Assembly (NCBI GenBank): GCA_029204225.1
Contig: MU831862.1
Coordinates: forward strand, 36,042-100,041
Length of the DNA: 64,000 nt
Source: Diphasiastrum complanatum
Lineage: Eukaryota; Streptophyta; Lycopodiopsida; Lycopodiales; Lycopodiaceae
Direction: 5' to 3'
How positions within the stretch are numbered: position 1 is the stretch's first letter; every line of letters begins with the position of its first letter. Under the pieces are notes generated by a model. The model was given only the letters and a program-made list of their open reading frames with translations, was not told the DNA's origin and searched no databases. Shown one piece after another: positions 1 through 11,830 of this stretch. Position numbers and translations under genes: made by a program.

Positions 1-394
1 GAGAATATGATGATTCTTAAGATAGTGAGTAATTCTTGATCCATTGGGAAAGTTATGGATTTAGATATTTTATTTGAATTCTAAATTTCTTTGTTTCTAT
101 ACATTATTGAGATTGTTTACTTATGAGGAATTTGGTTACCTTTACAAATTGTAGTCAAGGAATGCTTGTGTACTATTTTTCAGCCTAAAATCTTCAGTTA
201 ATTAGGAGCAATTAAGTCTATCAAGATTGAATGGTTGCTAATTCCTGGCATGTGATGCTAGGGATAGAACACTTAACTTAAGAGAGTAAGTACTTATTTG
301 ATATTGAAGTCAGACTAACGATTGATTTTCAGGGTAAAGTGATTAAATGATTCTTTTGTTAGCTTTTAAACTTAATCTTCAGGTTTGGTCGACT

Positions 395-654
395 GCTATT
401 CAGTGATGACAGTTTGATGTATTGAAGATTTTACCCATTTGGAGGACTTATATCACTCAATGTACCTTTGAAACCCAAAGGAGTACTCTAAACCAGAGAT
501 AAACAATTAAGAAAATTGTACTATCTCTGAGTGCTTAATTAGGTTGGTTGGTTAGATTGAGGATAATGATTCATGGGAAAGAGTTAAAAGCATACAAATT
601 GGATCTTTCCTAGTTACTCGTTTTGAGGACAGAACGAGTTTAAGGGGAGAAGAA
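395..654 (+). pseudogene. Chromovirus (Ty3-gypsy) 3' end, chromodomain remnant
   Basis: Frameshifted remnant of the C-terminal chromodomain of a gypsy polyprotein, which targets integration to chromatin. Readable pieces include VPLKPK, TRDKQLRK and DNDSWERVKSI. They match the better preserved minus-strand copy at 6373-6675 (VPLEPEKVL, RTRDKQLRN, NDDSWERVDSI). Several stops and frame changes are present. A purine-rich tract (TTAAGGGGAGAAGAA) ends the segment directly before a TG dinucleotide, which is the expected polypurine tract and LTR start. Only the 3' end of the element lies in the window. Confidence 0.7.
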
Positions 655-930
655 TGTTACGTCCATGTCCGGTATAAGGGAATCGGAATAATTCTTGACA
701 TGGATAGCCAGTCACTCCAGTGTATGTGGGCATTGGTTATGCCTCGTCATTCTCGGCTTGGCTTGTAAAGTAATCAATAATCATATGAGGGCCTAGACCT
801 ATAATTAGACATAGGAGCACTTGCATGGTGTCTGATTGTTATAAATAGCTAATATAGGCTGCATGGAAATCCTAAGGAGAATATTCTCTCTTTGAAGAGA
901 GAATACTTACCATGGAAACATGTCCATCTC
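655..930 (+). repeat. Chromovirus 3' LTR (right end approximate)
   Basis: The LTR begins TGTTACGTCCATG right after the polypurine tract. It contains a TATA-like TTATAAATA near 839-848. Its start resembles the LTR-like block at 21727 and, on the other strand, the LTR at 5815-6344. I could not fix the right end because no second copy of the same LTR is in the window. Confidence 0.55.
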
Positions 931-1999
931 CCTATTGGAAATTCAATTTCTTGAGCCAGGATTCCTCCCCTCTCTTGCATTCATTCACCATGGCTTGGGG
1001 GCTAGATCCAGGAGGGAACTCCAAGAGCGCGGTGAGCTAAGGTTCAGCAAGGGTCATCCATTGAGCCACCATGCTTGTGCTAGGGAGTATCATGATGTTC
1101 GTCTTGGTCGGAACATCACGATGAATGACATATCGTGGAGACTGACTGGTATCAGTGGAAGACATGGTGAAGAAAAGTCGAAAACTGAAGGTAATTGGCG
1201 CAAGTGATATCAAAAAGCAGTATAGAAAATTTGGAAAGTTTTGGTCGCTGAAAAATTTGGCAAGAGTTCCGCTAGCACAAGTGAGAAATGAAATTGAATT
1301 CTGCCCTTTTAGAGGCTGATTTGGAGGGTCCAATAGACAATGTACTAGTTTGGCTATTCAGTTTTGGACAAAAATTTGCAAGCATGTTCAGTACTATGAA
1401 AATAGGTTATAAAAATCTTGGCAAAGGTTTTTGAGGTACTGAACTGATTCAACAAAGGTTTTCAAGATCTGGCAAAGGTTCATCCTTTGCCTAAGGACAT
1501 CATTTGCCCAGGTACTGTAATAAATGCAAATTTTGATGATCTGGCCCTTTGCCCAACCTAATTTTGGCATTCTGAATCCATCTGTCAGGTCAGCGAAGAT
1601 TAATAAGGACTATAAGATGCTCGACGAAGGCTCCCAAAATGATAAGTTTTTAAACGTTCGTCTAACTCAAAAATAGGTATCATTTCTAGAAAGGAACCTT
1701 TGCCCAATTCAGTATAGAGAAATTTGAGGTGGATGTATGATCTGAAATCTTGGTGAAGGTTTCTGAGTTTGTATATACAAAATATGACCCAAAAAGTGAT
1801 TTTCTAAGTCATTTTTCATCAAAAATTATCTTCTGAAAATACTTTCCTTCCTCTTTTTTTCACTCTCATGACTTTTTTGACTTTTGCTCATCATTTTTTT
1901 TTTCTTTTTTGTCTTTTTCTAGAGAAAAGAAAAATTACTCAAGTAATAAAAAACAAGGAAATTGTAAAACAATCAAAACAAAACTGACAAGGTGTTGGA
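931..1999. other. Unassigned AT-rich sequence
   Basis: No convincing coding frame or transposon domain. Short open frames on both strands are unrelated to known families by eye. T-rich tracts occur around 1850-1920. Part may be the remainder of the preceding LTR or its flank. Confidence 0.4.
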
Positions 2000-2580
2000 T
2001 CATTCTGATTGAACTAGCTGATCTGGTTGCCAAAACTTGCATAGTCGGTTGTCATTCATCGGAATGTCGAATCTTTTTCCATCCAAATGTTCTAAAATGA
2101 CCGCTCCATAGTTCAATATTTCTTTCACTAATCTTGTTGGAAGATTCAACTTGGCCATTACCCCTCGGATAATACAGAGAGTACTAAATCGATGAATAAC
2201 AAAAAAGTCTTCCAACAGACACTTTATCGTTTCATTCACAAAATGTGTTCCTCGATCACTAACGATCTCGATAGGACATCCAAATCTAGTAATAACGTTT
2301 TCATAGAAAAACTTAGTCGTTTATTTTGCATCTGCAACTCGAACTGCTTTCGCTTCAACCCATTTAGTCATATAGTCAGTTGCAACAATGATATATCTGG
2401 CCTGAGATCCTGTTGCCGCAGGATGAATAGGACCAACATAGTCAAGGCCCCATTTCTCGAACGGTGCTTGTGATAAAACTGGATGTAAAGGTTCATAATT
2501 CTGTCATGCACGTTGACAAACATCACATGACTGAATATAATTTTCTGTATCTTTGTGAAGTGTAGGCCACCAACATTCTG
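2000..2580 (-). pseudogene. Ty3-gypsy integrase fragment
   Basis: The minus strand encodes a decayed gypsy integrase. Visible are WPTLHKDTENYIQSCDVCQ (end of the HHCC zinc-binding domain), [10 protein letters not shown] with the first catalytic Asp, and GCPIEIVSDRGTHFVN with the second catalytic Asp. A C-terminal piece, ILEHLDGKRFDIP, looks like the tail of the polyprotein. At least two stops interrupt it, and the stretch between the second Asp region and the tail is deleted. It abuts the Copia-3 fragment at 2584 in the same orientation, so a recombination joint is likely. It differs in sequence from the chromovirus copies elsewhere in the window. Confidence 0.75.
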
Positions 2581-2583
2581 ATT

Positions 2584-4199
2584 TTATGCCTCAGACTTGT
2601 TCTTAATGAGCATAATGCTAGTAAATCTTGAATAGTCATCGATAAATGTGATAAAATATAGTGCCAAACCCAATGGTGGAATACTCATAGGGCCACACAG
2701 ATCACAATGTATCAATCGTAGAATGGACTTAGTTCTAGTGGCTTGTCTCTTTGGGAATCTTGATCTAGGTTGTTTGCCTAGTAGGCACATCTCACAGACA
2801 TGTCGAATGTCAGTGGAAGCAACATTAATGCTTAGATCCTTGACCATAATATTATGAGGCATATACAAGATTGATCTCATGTTTAAATGTCCTAATCTTT
2901 GATGCCATAATTGGGCATTTGATGTACTCACATTAGTAGAAAGTGCATATTCATGACCCAGAATGTACAAATTACCTTCTTTGTTTGCAGAAAGGATTTC
3001 TTTACAGTTCTTATCCAAAATGGTACATTGTTTTGAATTGAACAAAGCTCTGCAACCCTGATCAATGAGCTTGCTGACTAACAGTAAATTTTTGGTCAGT
3101 TTGGGTATGTAAAGTACATCCTTAAGCAAGGTCAATTTACCATTTGGAAGGTAAAGGCGTGTAGATCCTTTGCCTTCAATTTGTAGTGCACTTGAGTCAC
3201 CAAAGTAGACATACTTCGAATCTGCTGGTGTGAGGTCTTCAAATAGAAACTTATATGAAGTCATGTGTTGAGAAGCACCAGAATCGAGATACCAATCCAA
3301 TGCATCTCTAGTGGGTTTATCTTGTACCATTAGTAGTGTTGGATCTTCATGAGAGGTTCTGACAGAATCAGATCCTCCATCCTACTTCATCTTCTTCTTT
3401 GCTTCATTATGCTTGACAACTCGACAATCCTTGATTTGTGATTGGTTCTCTTGCAGTACTTGCAAAAGAGTCTAGTCTTAGGCTTTTGATGTTGTTGATT
3501 GTGATGTTGTAATTGTTGGTCTGAATCAGTCTGCTCAGCTTTTGTCTTCTTGTCCTTCGAAGATTTCCTCTTATGGAGTTGTTGCTTATTCAAATCGAGA
3601 GCAACTGTCTTCGTATTTGACATAGATAAGCTTTTCTTTCTTACTTCTTGCTCAAATAAACTTGATGTCACCTTCTGTAGAGATAGGTTAGGAGCATTTC
3701 TAAGTAACAATACTCAATTGTCATAAGAGGGAGGAAGACTAAATAGAAGAGACATGTTAGCATCTTTGTCCAATACTGGTGAACCTATTGCAACTAATTG
3801 ATTGAGTAGCTATTTGAATTCATTCAGATGTTTAGTGACTAAGGTTGCTTCACTCATCTTGAGTGAAAAGAATTTCTTTCTCAAAAAGAGACGAGTCGAT
3901 ACATCTGTTGTTTCATATAGACCAGTAAGAATGTCCCATGCCTCTTTGGAGCTGGAACAATTAGCTACATGAGGTATTTGTGAATCTTTAAGATTCAGAG
4001 ATACAATGGCAAGAGCTTTTCCATGTTTAGCTTCCCAAGTGGTCAGCATGTCAAGTTCAGCCGGCTTGGCTATTGAACCGTTGACGTATCCCCAGAGTTC
4101 TTTTTCAGTGAGTATTATCTTCATCTTAAACTTCCACATGTGGAAGTCATCACCATTGAACTTATTGATCAAGCGGATTTTTGAAGATGTACATTCCAT
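2584..4199 (-). pseudogene. Copia-3 gag-protease-integrase start, truncated
   Basis: Ty1-copia polyprotein remnant on the minus strand. Gag starts at 4199 (MECTSSKIRL) and carries the copia gag signature LWGYVNG and SSSKEAWDIL. A degenerate zinc knuckle (CKYCKRTNHKSR) follows near 3430. The protease DSGASQHMTS at about 3250-3290 has the catalytic DSG. Pre-integrase LWHQRLGHLN and the start of integrase (HCDLCGPM, FITFIDDYSRF) come next. Frameshifts separate gag, knuckle and protease. The element stops at 2584 inside the integrase core, so RT and RNase H are absent and it cannot be autonomous. Its 5' LTR is at 4274-4881. Confidence 0.85.
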
Positions 4200-4273
4200 G
4201 ATGAATGATCTAAGAAATTGTAAAATAGTCTTGAATACTAATAATAGTTTGGAACGATGGCTTTGATACAATC

Positions 4274-4881
4274 TGTTGGATCTCTGAAGCTTGTTGGGCT
4301 CTGATAGGTGCAGAATGATTAAAGAGAATTCCACATGCAAACTATAATAGGATCTTCACCAAACTATAGTTTCATATTTTAACTTAGATTGACAAGAGAA
4401 ATATCTTGTAGGTGTCGAAGACAACCATGAAGGGAGCGAAACAATTAGGCGTCTAAGACAGCCATGCTTCCTTCGAGATTAGATATTCCATGTGGAGCGA
4501 GTATCAGTGAGTGAGAGAAAAAATATCAAAAAGCATTCACAGTAGAACACACATAAGAAAATAGAAAATCTGAATTAAGTTGTTGTGAATACAACTATCA
4601 AATCACGATTCTGTGCCCAAGAATGGTTCACAATAATAGTGCACTATGTGCTATGATCCTACTTAGCTAGTTACAGATTGAATACTATCTCTACTTTTTG
4701 AATATCTTTCACTCTCTCTAAAGATCTTTGATCCTGTGGAATCAGATAATTAAGATACAAGGAGTTCACTGTGGAACTCTAAATCATGTTATATTATTCT
4801 CCTTGATCATCTATTCATCATCTTCTATTGTGATCTTACTTAAATGGTGTTGCCATTATGTATATATACATGCAACAGTCA
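4274..4881 (-). repeat. Copia-3 5' LTR (copy A)
   Basis: On the minus strand it runs from about TGACTGTTGCATG to GATCCAACA and is followed by a primer-site-like TTGTATCAAAGCC at 4259-4272, then gag. It is about 85-90% like copy B at 5200-5811 by eye. Both share the gag start downstream. Confidence 0.7.
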
Positions 4882-5199
4882 TAAAGACTGTGTGGGCAAC
4901 GATTGTCTGGGAAACAATATAGTTACTGCAAAGTACTGAAATGAACTATAATGTAGTCTACGTCGGACAAAGCAGAGGAAGAGCTCCATTTTGAATGGGG
5001 ACAGTTGACGATCGTTGAAGACTTCAAACAAGTCGAGTCGACTGGCTTGCTCTTGAGAGGATGTCAATGTCAATGACTTCGAAGTCGATGTCGATGTCGA
5101 TGACTTCAAAGATGTACCTTCCATGATGAATGATCTAAGAAATTGTAAAACAATCTTGAATACTAGTAAAAGTTTGGAACGATGGCTTTAGTACCAATC
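4882..5199 (-). pseudogene. Truncated Copia-3 gag start between tandem LTRs
   Basis: After LTR copy B the sequence repeats the primer site and the first few gag codons (MEGTSLKS, 5101-5124). It then breaks into a GTCGATG-type simple repeat (5040-5105) and a block (5017-5060) that recurs at 21375-21420. The remainder up to LTR copy A is not recognisable. Confidence 0.6.
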
Positions 5200-5811
5200 T
5201 GTTGAATCTCTGATACCAACTTGTTGGGCTCTGATAGGTGCAAAATGATTAAAGAGAACTCAACATGCAAATTACAATAGTATCTTTACCAAACTATAGT
5301 TTCAGACTTTAAGTTACATCAGCAGAAAGAATATCTTGTAGGTGTCGCAGACAATCATAAAGAGAGCAAAACAATTAGACGTCTAAGACATCCATGCTTC
5401 CTTTGAGATTAGATAGTCCATGTGGAGTGAGTATCAGTGAGTGAGAGAGAAAATATTAGAAAGCATTCACAGTGGAACACACATAAGAAAATAGAGAATA
5501 TGAATTAAGCTGTTGTGAATACAACCTTCAGATCATGATCCTATGCCCAAGAATGGTTCACAGTAATAGCGCACTATGTGTTGTGATCTTACTTAGCTAG
5601 TTACAATTGAATACTATCTCTACTTCTTGAATAGCTTTCACTCTCTCTAAGATCTCTGATCCTGTGGACTCAAATAACTAAGATACAATGGAGTTCGTTG
5701 TGGAACTCTGAATCATGCTATATTATTCTCCTTGATCATCTATTCATCATCTTCTACTGTGATCTTACTTAAATGGTATTGTCGTTATGTATATGATACA
5801 TGCAACAGTCA
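5200..5811 (-). repeat. Copia-3 LTR (copy B), tandem duplicate
   Basis: Second copy of the same about 610-bp LTR in the same orientation, with a primer-site-like TTGGTACTAAAGCC just beyond its 3' end (5183-5198). Its outer end meets the chromovirus LTR at 5815, with a small palindrome AGTCA-TAA-TGACT at the joint. Confidence 0.7.
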
Positions 5812-5814
5812 TAA

Positions 5815-6344
5815 TGACTATGTATATAAGAGAAGCTCCTTAGATCCTGCTTACAAGTTACAAACACAATGGATAACACACTATGGAAAAACCACCCAAC
5901 CAAGTAGAAGCATCCAATTAATCTCTAGAAGCCTCACCCCCAAGCCAAGGAACAAGAAGCATGAATATAGAGTGAGAGTCTGGCAATTAATCCAAAACCA
6001 TGATGAGGAGTAGGGCGAGTTTGGCCACAATATATAGAGAAAAAACAACCTGGGCACATAGCCATGCATAGCCCTAAGTTCCCTATACATAGATTCACCT
6101 AGAGTAGAGTCCTAAGCAGGGACCAACTATTCATAGAATTGCTATTGATAACTATACACATGCATACACTATCTCATGCCTTGTCTAAACTCCATTTAGT
6201 GTGTTCTGGGCCTCACAAGGATATTAGTTGCTTTCGGGTCACGTCCAGTATGACATGACATAACTAACAGCTTGTTTCACTGGAGTACCATGTATCCAAG
6301 ACTGGGAGAACACTGAATCCTATATACTGATCATGGACATGACA
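5815..6344 (-). repeat. Chromovirus 3' LTR (minus orientation)
   Basis: Begins on the minus strand with TGTCATGTCCATGATCAG at 6344, straight after a purine tract (TTAAGAAGGAAATAA) that follows the chromodomain ORF. A TATA-like CTATATATTG lies near 6030-6045. The end at about 5815 is inferred from the boundary with Copia-3 copy B. No second LTR of this copy was found. Confidence 0.55.
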
Positions 6345-6372
6345 TTATTTCCTTCTTAAACTACTTCTGTCC

Positions 6373-7505
6373 TTAGAAGCTAAACTTCAGAAAATCCTTT
6401 TTTATGCTATCAACTCTCTCCCAAGAATCATCATTCTCAGTACGACCTTTCCACCGAATTAAGCACTCAGAGATAGAACAATTTCTCAATTGTTTATCTC
6501 TGGTTCTAAGCACTTTCTCAGGTTCCAAAGGTACACTAAGTGGAAAATCTTCCAAATGGGATAGATCTTCATTTGATCCAATTGTATCACCATCATGTAA
6601 ACTTAGTTTCAAACGACTTACATGAAACACTGGGTGTGCAGTCGATTTTCCTTGAAGATCGAGTTCATACGCCAAAGAGCCAATTCTACATACAATTCTG
6701 AAAGGTCCACAATAATGGGTAGACAGCTTATAATGCTTCCCTGTACGTAATGTCTTAGAATCTTTTGGAATCCTAAGATATACCCAATCATCAACTTTTA
6801 AATCTCTTGGAGATCTCTTAAGATCGGCATAGTGTTTATTTCTATCCTAAGCACTTCGGATAATATCCTTAGCCATTTGCAACATCTCTTGCATATCATG
6901 CAAAAAATCAGTAGACTTCGTCTCAACATTTACTAGAGATCTTGAAAACTGTACATAAGCATAAAAGGATTGTAACATGTAGCATAATGTTTTCTACTAT
7001 TATATGCAAACTCAACTAGTGGGAGATAATCTTCCCAATGAGATTGCCTATGAGAAACATACGTCCTCAACCAACTACAAAATCCATAGATATCCTTTCC
7101 CATTTCTTGTCAAGGATATCTAACGGATGCAACAAACCACCAGCCTTATGGCGTTCAGCCTTTGCTAGTTGACAAGGCTTGCATTTAAGAACATATGACT
7201 CGACATATGGCTTGAGCTTTGGCCAATAAATTTTTTTTTTAACCAAGTCCAGGATATACCGGGATGTCCTACACATGGTACGTCATGACATTCAAACGAA
7301 ATCTTACGTTTGAGCTCGTCATCACCAGGTACGCAAACTTTTCCATTCCGAAATAGTAATCCATCTCGAATGGTGAAGTGTTCCACAATCTTCTTATCTT
7401 TCTTAGTTAGTTGAGTCCCCTGTGTTTCTGACTCAGCACTACCACATTTCTTCCAGCCTGAACAATGTTCCAAATGTGACCAAAATGGGAATTTGATTCA
7501 TAATT
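6373..7505 (-). pseudogene. Chromovirus integrase and chromodomain
   Basis: The minus strand encodes the 3' half of a gypsy polyprotein. An N-terminal integrase segment (VEHFTIRDGLLFRNGKVCVP, then HDVPCVGHPGI) is followed by the zinc-binding part YVLKCKPCQLAKAERHKAGG and the start of the core (KWERISMDFVVG). The core is then frameshifted and partly lost. A chromodomain block at 6373-6675 carries HPVFHVSRLKLSLHDG and CLIRWKGRTENDDSWERV. It belongs with the inverted RT segment that begins at about 7506 and the protease fragment at 21241-21376, which together look like one minus-strand element. Confidence 0.8.
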
Positions 7506-7982
7506 TCCTCTCAACGAAGGATATAGATCCGTAGAAATACAGTAATTTTGTACGTCCGTTGGATCAGATTTCTACAGTTAATGAAATGGAAGCATTGGAT
7601 TATTCAGATTATGAAGTTTTTTTTTCAATATGTGCTATTCCAGTTGTGGATGTTCCTGAAATGAATCTAAATGGTTATGAATTCTCAACAATTCTTAACG
7701 CAGTAAATCTAGATCATGAACAAGCAGTGAAAGAACAGATCATAAATGAGTTTCGGGATGTTTTTCCATCTAAATTACCTCATGGTTTACCACCATCTAG
7801 GTCAGTAGACCATAGGATTGAGCTAATTCCAGGGAGTCAACCTGTCTCTAGACAACCTTATAGGTTTTCTCAGAAAGAGGAGACAGAGATTTCAAATCAA
7901 ATTGAAAACTATCTAAGGATGGGACATATACAACCTAGTAAATCACCATGGGGTGCTCTTGTTCTTCTTAAAGCAAAGAAAG
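7506..7982 (+). pseudogene. Chromovirus protease-RT linker and RT start, inverted and split
   Basis: The plus strand encodes the spacer and first part of gypsy reverse transcriptase: NEFRDVFPSKLPHGLPPSR, SVDHRIELIPGSQPVSRQPY, and YLRMGHIQPSKSPWGALVLL ending at KAKKD. The frame is open from 7559 and continues the family seen at 59958-60580. It stops at 7982, where Copia-1 is inserted, and resumes at 20089. It faces opposite to the integrase next to it. Confidence 0.9.
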
Positions 7983-8256
7983 ACTTAGAATTGGTTTTGC
8001 ACAGGAACACAGATCATGCTACACAGTAACGCAGACAGAAAACACTCTCCACAACAAGCTCACATAGCAACTGTATTTCTCAAAATGAAATAACACTGTA
8101 CATATAGTTGTTCACTCAGGCAACCCATGCATGACCCAGGTTGTCGTTGGCGGGACGCGTGTCCCATCCACTTGCCTCGTGGCGAGGCCAACTGATCCTT
8201 ATCCGCTGATAGGACCCACAATACAGTAACACAGTGACTCTACTTTAATTCTAACT
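7983..8256 (-). repeat. Copia-1 3' LTR
   Basis: 274-bp LTR with inverted ends (ACTTAGAATT on the left, AATTCTAACT on the right, read on the plus strand). The ends are not the usual TG...CA. It pairs with 19815-20088. Confidence 0.9.
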
Positions 8257-8310
8257 CTCTTCCTTAAAGTAGAGTCTACTTTTTATATAGTCATATACAT
8301 AGCTTTAAAG

Positions 8311-11300
8311 TCAACAAACTTTAAGTACATAAAGCTTTGATCTAAACTTATCAAACTTTTCTCCAGTAAGTGGCTTAGTGAAAATATCAGCTAGTTGTTC
8401 TTCTGTGCTACAATGAACAACATGAATTTCACGACACATCAGCCTCTCACGTATAAAGTGATACTGAATCTCAATGTGTTTAGTTTTCGCATGGAACACT
8501 GGATTCTTTGCTAGCTGAATGCCACTCTGATTGTCGCTATGTAAAGTCATGGGATTTTTCTGCTTCATACCAATTTCTTCCAAGATTTGTCTCAACCATA
8601 TAGCTTCTGTGCTGCACTACACATTGCCTTATACTCTGCTTCTGTGGTGGAAAGAGCAATTGTACTTTATTTCTTATTAGACCAGGAAAAGCAACTACCA
8701 CAAAACTGGAATACATACCCTGTGGTGGATCTACGATCATCATAGTCACCTCCCCAATCCGCATCCACATAGCCACACAACTCAGGTAAAGCATCATGCT
8801 TCTTGTAAATCAAGCCATACTCTGAAGTGCCTTTTACATAACGCAAAATGAGTTTAGCTGCCTTCCAATGCGTTTTTGTAGGTGCTGCCAGAAACTGACT
8901 TACAATGCCAACATCATAGCATATATCTGGTCTAGTCGTGGTAAGGTAAATCAAGCTCCCTACTAACTGTCTATACATTATAGCATCAAATGATTGTGAC
9001 TCATCAAGCTTAGAAAGCTTTTTACCTGGTTCAATAGGAGTGTTTACTGGTTTGCAATCCTGCAACCTAAACCTGTGCAGCAACTCTTTCACATACTTCA
9101 CCTGTGTTAAACCCACTTCATGTCCTTTTTGCCACACTTCTACTCCAAGGCAGTAATGCATCAGGCTGAGATCTGTCATCTCGAATTGTTCCATGAGGTC
9201 TTTCTTGATCATGTCTATCATCTCTTGATTATTTCTCGCAATAATCAAGTCATCAACATGAAGAGCAATCAAAGCAACCATACCATCAAAGCATAAGACA
9301 TATAGATTTGGATCAGAATGTGTTCTCACCATCCCCTTTGAACAAAAGTAGGCATCAATCCTGCTATACCACGCACGTGGTGCTTGTTTAAGACCATAAA
9401 GCGCTTTCTTCAAGCGACATACTTTATTTTTCTGTCCCTTTGTTAAAAAGCCTTCAGACTGATCCATGAACACTTCTTCTTCTAACTCACCATTTAGAAA
9501 AGCAGATTTCACATCCATCTGATGCAAAGGCCAACCAAAATGTGTAGCTAAAGCAACAAGTAGACGTAGAGTATTCTACTTACAAACCGGCGCAAAGGTC
9601 TCCTCATAGTCTATGCCTTTATTTTGTGCGTACCCTTTGATCACCAATCTTGCCTTGTGCTTTGCTATACTTCCATATGCATGATACTTAGTCCTGTATA
9701 CCCATTTGCAACCAATGGGCCTGGTGGTTCTACTAAGTCCCATGTGCTATGCTTAGCAATTGACTCCATCTCCTCTCCCATGGCCTTGACCCAAATGTCA
9801 TTATCCTTCGCTTCACCATAAGTCGAAGGTTCTTTGCTTTGAATAATGCTAGATAAGAGAGCATAATTTGCTTCATACCTTTCAGGTTGAGTCTTCTCTC
9901 TTGTTGATCTTCGTAGCTCTCCCTGGTTAGATGATCCTGAAAAGTCATCTATGTCACGGCTCTCCAACAATCTCTCAAACCACTTAGGGAGCTTCCTGTC
10001 AGGTGATCGGCTTCCTGGTGAAAATGTATCCCACGGTACATCCTTCTCCTTGCATTTGTCACCTACAACTTCAATCCTTCTTGCACCAAAAGGTTTGTCC
10101 CTACCTCTCCAACATGTCTCTTGAGGTTAAGTAGTAGTATCTTGAGATGTATCCTCATGTTCATCACTCGAAAGGTCAATGAATGGATCATCATCAGGTG
10201 GTATCCTCACTATACCATCTTTTCCAGTGGATGTGTCTATCTTCTCAGCATCCTCGTCTTCATACATCTTGGATTCATCAAAGATAACATCACGGCTTAT
10301 ATGGATTTTGTTTTCCACTGGATCAAAACATCTATAGCCCTTCACACAATCATCATATCCTAGGAATATGCACTTGATAGCTTTTACATCAAGTTTATGT
10401 CTCTCTTCCTTAGGAATGTGTACAAAGGCCTTACATCCAAAGATTTGCAAGTGGTTCACCTTTGGCTTCTTCTTCATGAATGCTTCCTCAGGTGTTATCT
10501 TTGGTATGGCAATGGTAGGACTTCTATTTTGAAGATAGACTGTCGTGCTACATGCTTCTGACCAAAAATCTTTTGGTGGTTTCATCTTAGCTAGCATAGA
10601 TCTGGCACTTTCCACAATTGTACGATTCTTGCGCTCAGCTACACCATTGAAAGTAGGAGTATGAGCTTGCGTAAATTGTCTTTCAATCCCACATTGATCA
10701 CAAAGATCATTGAAGTCATTAGACTTGTACTCACCTCCACTATCTCTTAGGACTTTGATCTTCCTACCTGTCTGATTTTCAACCTATGCTTTGAAGCTCT
10801 TGAAGTTATCAAATGCATCTAATTTCTTCTTCAAGAAGTAGATCCACGTCTTATGTGACATATCATCAATAAAGGTCATGAAATAGAAGGCTTTACCTAA
10901 GGACATGGTCCTCATAGGCCCGCATAAATCTGTGTGGATTAAATCCAGGATGTTCTTTGCTCTTGCAACACCCCCTTTATTGAACTTCTCTCGATGCTGC
11001 TTCCCATATACACAGGATTCGTTCATCGATTTCAAGTGATCTTCTATGGTAGGCAATCATGTTACCATCTCCAATTTTCTCATCAAACTGAAACTTCCCA
11101 AGTTCAAGTGACCAAGCCTCTTATGCCACAACTCAGTTTGCGATGGAATGGACGATACAAGTCCGTGTTGCCCCTTAATTGTAGCATTCAACCTGTACAA
11201 TTTTGTATTGGGCTCTCTTACTCCATCCGCAATAACTTTGAACTTTTGGTTCACATCCTTCACAAAGCAACGATCATGGGCAAATTCTACTTTCAACTTT

Positions 11301-11830
11301 TGATCAGTAATGACTCCAACAAAAAGTAGATTTTTCTTCAAACCTGGTACGTAAAGTACCTCCCTGATCATCCTACTTTTTTCATCAGGTAGTTGGATTG
11401 AAACGGTGCCTATCCCCTTGATCTTGCACACCTCGCCATTTGCTTGTGAAACAGATGTTCCATTATCCAACACCTTCAAACTACTGAACCAATTCTTGTT
11501 ACTTGTCATGTGTCTTGTGGCTCCCGAGTCAATATACCATGTTTGATCATCTTTTAGATGACAATGCAGATATGAAGATGCTAGAGTCTTCAATCTCACC
11601 CTCATCGACAAGGTTACCTGCTTGTTTTGGTTTCCCCTTCCCTTGTTCCGCCAAGAATTTGCAACATTCACTCTTCCAATGGCCCTTTTTACCACAATGG
11701 AAGCACTTGCCTTTCTTCTTAGTTTTACTGGAAGATCCCTCGTCCTCCTGAGACTTGGCAAATTACTGCTTAGACTTCTTCTTGCCCTTGCCCTTGCCTT
11801 GTTTTTGGCATGTCGCAAGTGCTTGATCAT
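8311..11830 (-). pseudogene. Copia-1 pol (protease, integrase, RT, RNase H), frameshifted
   Basis: Copia pol in consecutive broken frames on the minus strand. Protease WYIDSGATRHMTS lies near 11520-11540. Pre-integrase LWHKRLGHLNLGS lies near 11100, then CVYGKQHREKF and integrase HTDLCGPM and FMTFIDDMSHKTWIYF (10784-11056). The integrase tail and the linker with IFGCKAFVHIP are at 10127-10615. The RT start TREKTQPERYEAN is at 9665-9970. The RT core MDVKSAFLNGELEEEVFM and LHVDDLIIA (HVDD in place of YVDD) is at 8667-9527. RNase H ends with HSDNQSGIQLAKNP and IFTKPLTGEKF at 8311-8595. At least five stops or frameshifts separate these parts, so no intact polyprotein can be read. Confidence 0.9.

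Noticed and set aside
920-1333. Overlapping open frames of about 95 codons on both strands
   Set aside because: No recognisable domain; likely LTR or flanking DNA.
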